From Ramlibacter montanisoli (GTDB taxonomy: Bacteria > Pseudomonadota > Gammaproteobacteria > Burkholderiales > Burkholderiaceae_C): a stretch of DNA of 64,000 nt. Shown here in pieces: positions 63,626-64,000 of the stretch. Numbering within the stretch: the stretch's first letter is position 1; the number at the start of each line of letters is the position of its first letter. Location of the stretch: assembly GCF_013087525.1 (NCBI RefSeq), contig NZ_JABFCS010000001.1, positions 4,092,001 to 4,156,000 of the forward strand. The letters run 5' to 3'. A program made the position numbers and the translations under genes. Under the pieces are notes generated by a model. That model saw only the letters and a list, made by a program, of their open reading frames with translations. It ran no database searches and was not told where the DNA came from.

Positions 63626-64000
63626 AGCACCAGCCGCCCCCGGCGGCACCACCCGACTGAACAAGCGCATGGCCGAACTCGGTCTGTGCTCGCGCCGCGA
63701 GGCGGACGACTGGATCGCCAGGGGCTGGGTGAAGGTGGACGGCGCGGTCGCCACCATGGGCCTGCAGGTGGCCCCGCAGGCGCGCATCGACATCGACCCG
63801 CGGGCGCGCGGGCAGCAGCGCGAGCAGGTGACCATCCTGCTGCACAAGCCGATCGGCTACGTGAGCGGGCAGGCCGAGGACGGGCACGAACCGGCAGTGG
63901 TCCTCGTGCAGGGACGCAACCGCTGGAAGGACGACCGCTCGCCGCACCGCTTCGTGCCCGCGCAGCTGAAAGGCCTGGCGCCGGCCGGCCGGCTGGACAT
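63618..64000 (+). CDS. RsuA/RluF-family pseudouridine synthase, 5' part (cut by window edge)
   Basis: ATG 63618 opens an uninterrupted frame to the window end (127 codons). TTRLNKRMAELGLCSRREADDWIARGWVKVDGAV is an S4 RNA-binding domain, ILLHKPIGYVSG the family block before the catalytic part, and the frame ends in APAGRLD, the catalytic aspartate motif. Probably modifies rRNA (RluF/RluB type). The rest lies beyond 64000. It overlaps the Crp/Fnr gene end, suggesting co-transcription. Confidence 0.85.
   Translation, partial: MPEAPAAPGGTTRLNKRMAELGLCSRREADDWIARGWVKVDGAVATMGLQVAPQARIDIDPRARGQQREQVTILLHKPIGYVSGQAEDGHEPAVVLVQGRNRWKDDRSPHRFVPAQLKGLAPAGRLD

Overview
The window reads as chromosome of a high-GC betaproteobacterium, most likely Burkholderiales of the Comamonadaceae type. 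The reasons are dense G/C-ending codon use, three Bug-family (TctC-like) binding proteins without partner permeases, two LIV-type ABC clusters beside CoA ligases, an FMN riboswitch in front of ribB, and GC-rich intergenic palindromes. Apart from one tRNA-Arg there are no RNA genes, IS elements or CRISPR arrays. The genus cannot be fixed from the sequence alone.

Bases 1-23739 form an anaerobic aromatic-acid block. From the left edge, on the minus strand, lie a PadB-like molybdopterin enzyme (cut by the edge), a FlK-like thioesterase and a complete LIV-type importer (livF-G-M-H-K), most of them overlapping like one operon. A GNAT/Rrf2 pair diverges from it. A minus-strand operon (padE-padH/F-padG-padI) encodes a phenylglyoxylate-type 2-oxoacid oxidoreductase. 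A solitary LivF ATPase diverges from it. Next come minus-strand korA-korB, a ferritin-like protein and RidA, and a divergent plus-strand operon had-oah-dch-bcrC-bcrB-bcrA-bcrD-fdx, which is the ATP-dependent benzoyl-CoA reductase and the enzymes up to ring opening. Read together: an aromatic acid is imported and activated, phenylacetyl-CoA is oxidised to phenylglyoxylate and then benzoyl-CoA, KorAB and the ferredoxin supply low-potential electrons, and BcrCBAD with Dch, Had and Oah open the ring. FNR-type boxes lie in the kor/had and pad/livF divergent promoters.

Bases 23736-33900 hold a phosphofructokinase, tRNA-Arg(CCG), a dihaem cytochrome c, a TSUP permease, an alcohol dehydrogenase/MmsA operon under a LysR regulator, and an AtuA-like/enoyl-CoA hydratase pair. 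Bases 34680-44750 hold an Mla-type lipid transporter with its lipoprotein, an AcuI-type reductase, riboswitch-controlled ribB, a DMT exporter, a 5'-nucleotidase and gspF. Bases 44760-53140 hold three Bug binding proteins, a benzoate/2-aminobenzoate-type CoA ligase with its MarR regulator, a CFA-type methyltransferase and a PaaK-like ligase. Bases 53158-60257 are a second LIV importer operon headed by a fatty-acid-type CoA ligase. The end holds gspE, a Crp/Fnr regulator and the start of an RsuA-family pseudouridine synthase.

An overriding caution: about 17 otherwise normal genes or gene ends are interrupted by single indels, nearly all in short G/C runs or GC repeats, and adding or removing one or two bases restores family-length proteins. 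This looks like assembly or sequencing error rather than gene decay, so these loci are annotated as genes with the suspect position given.
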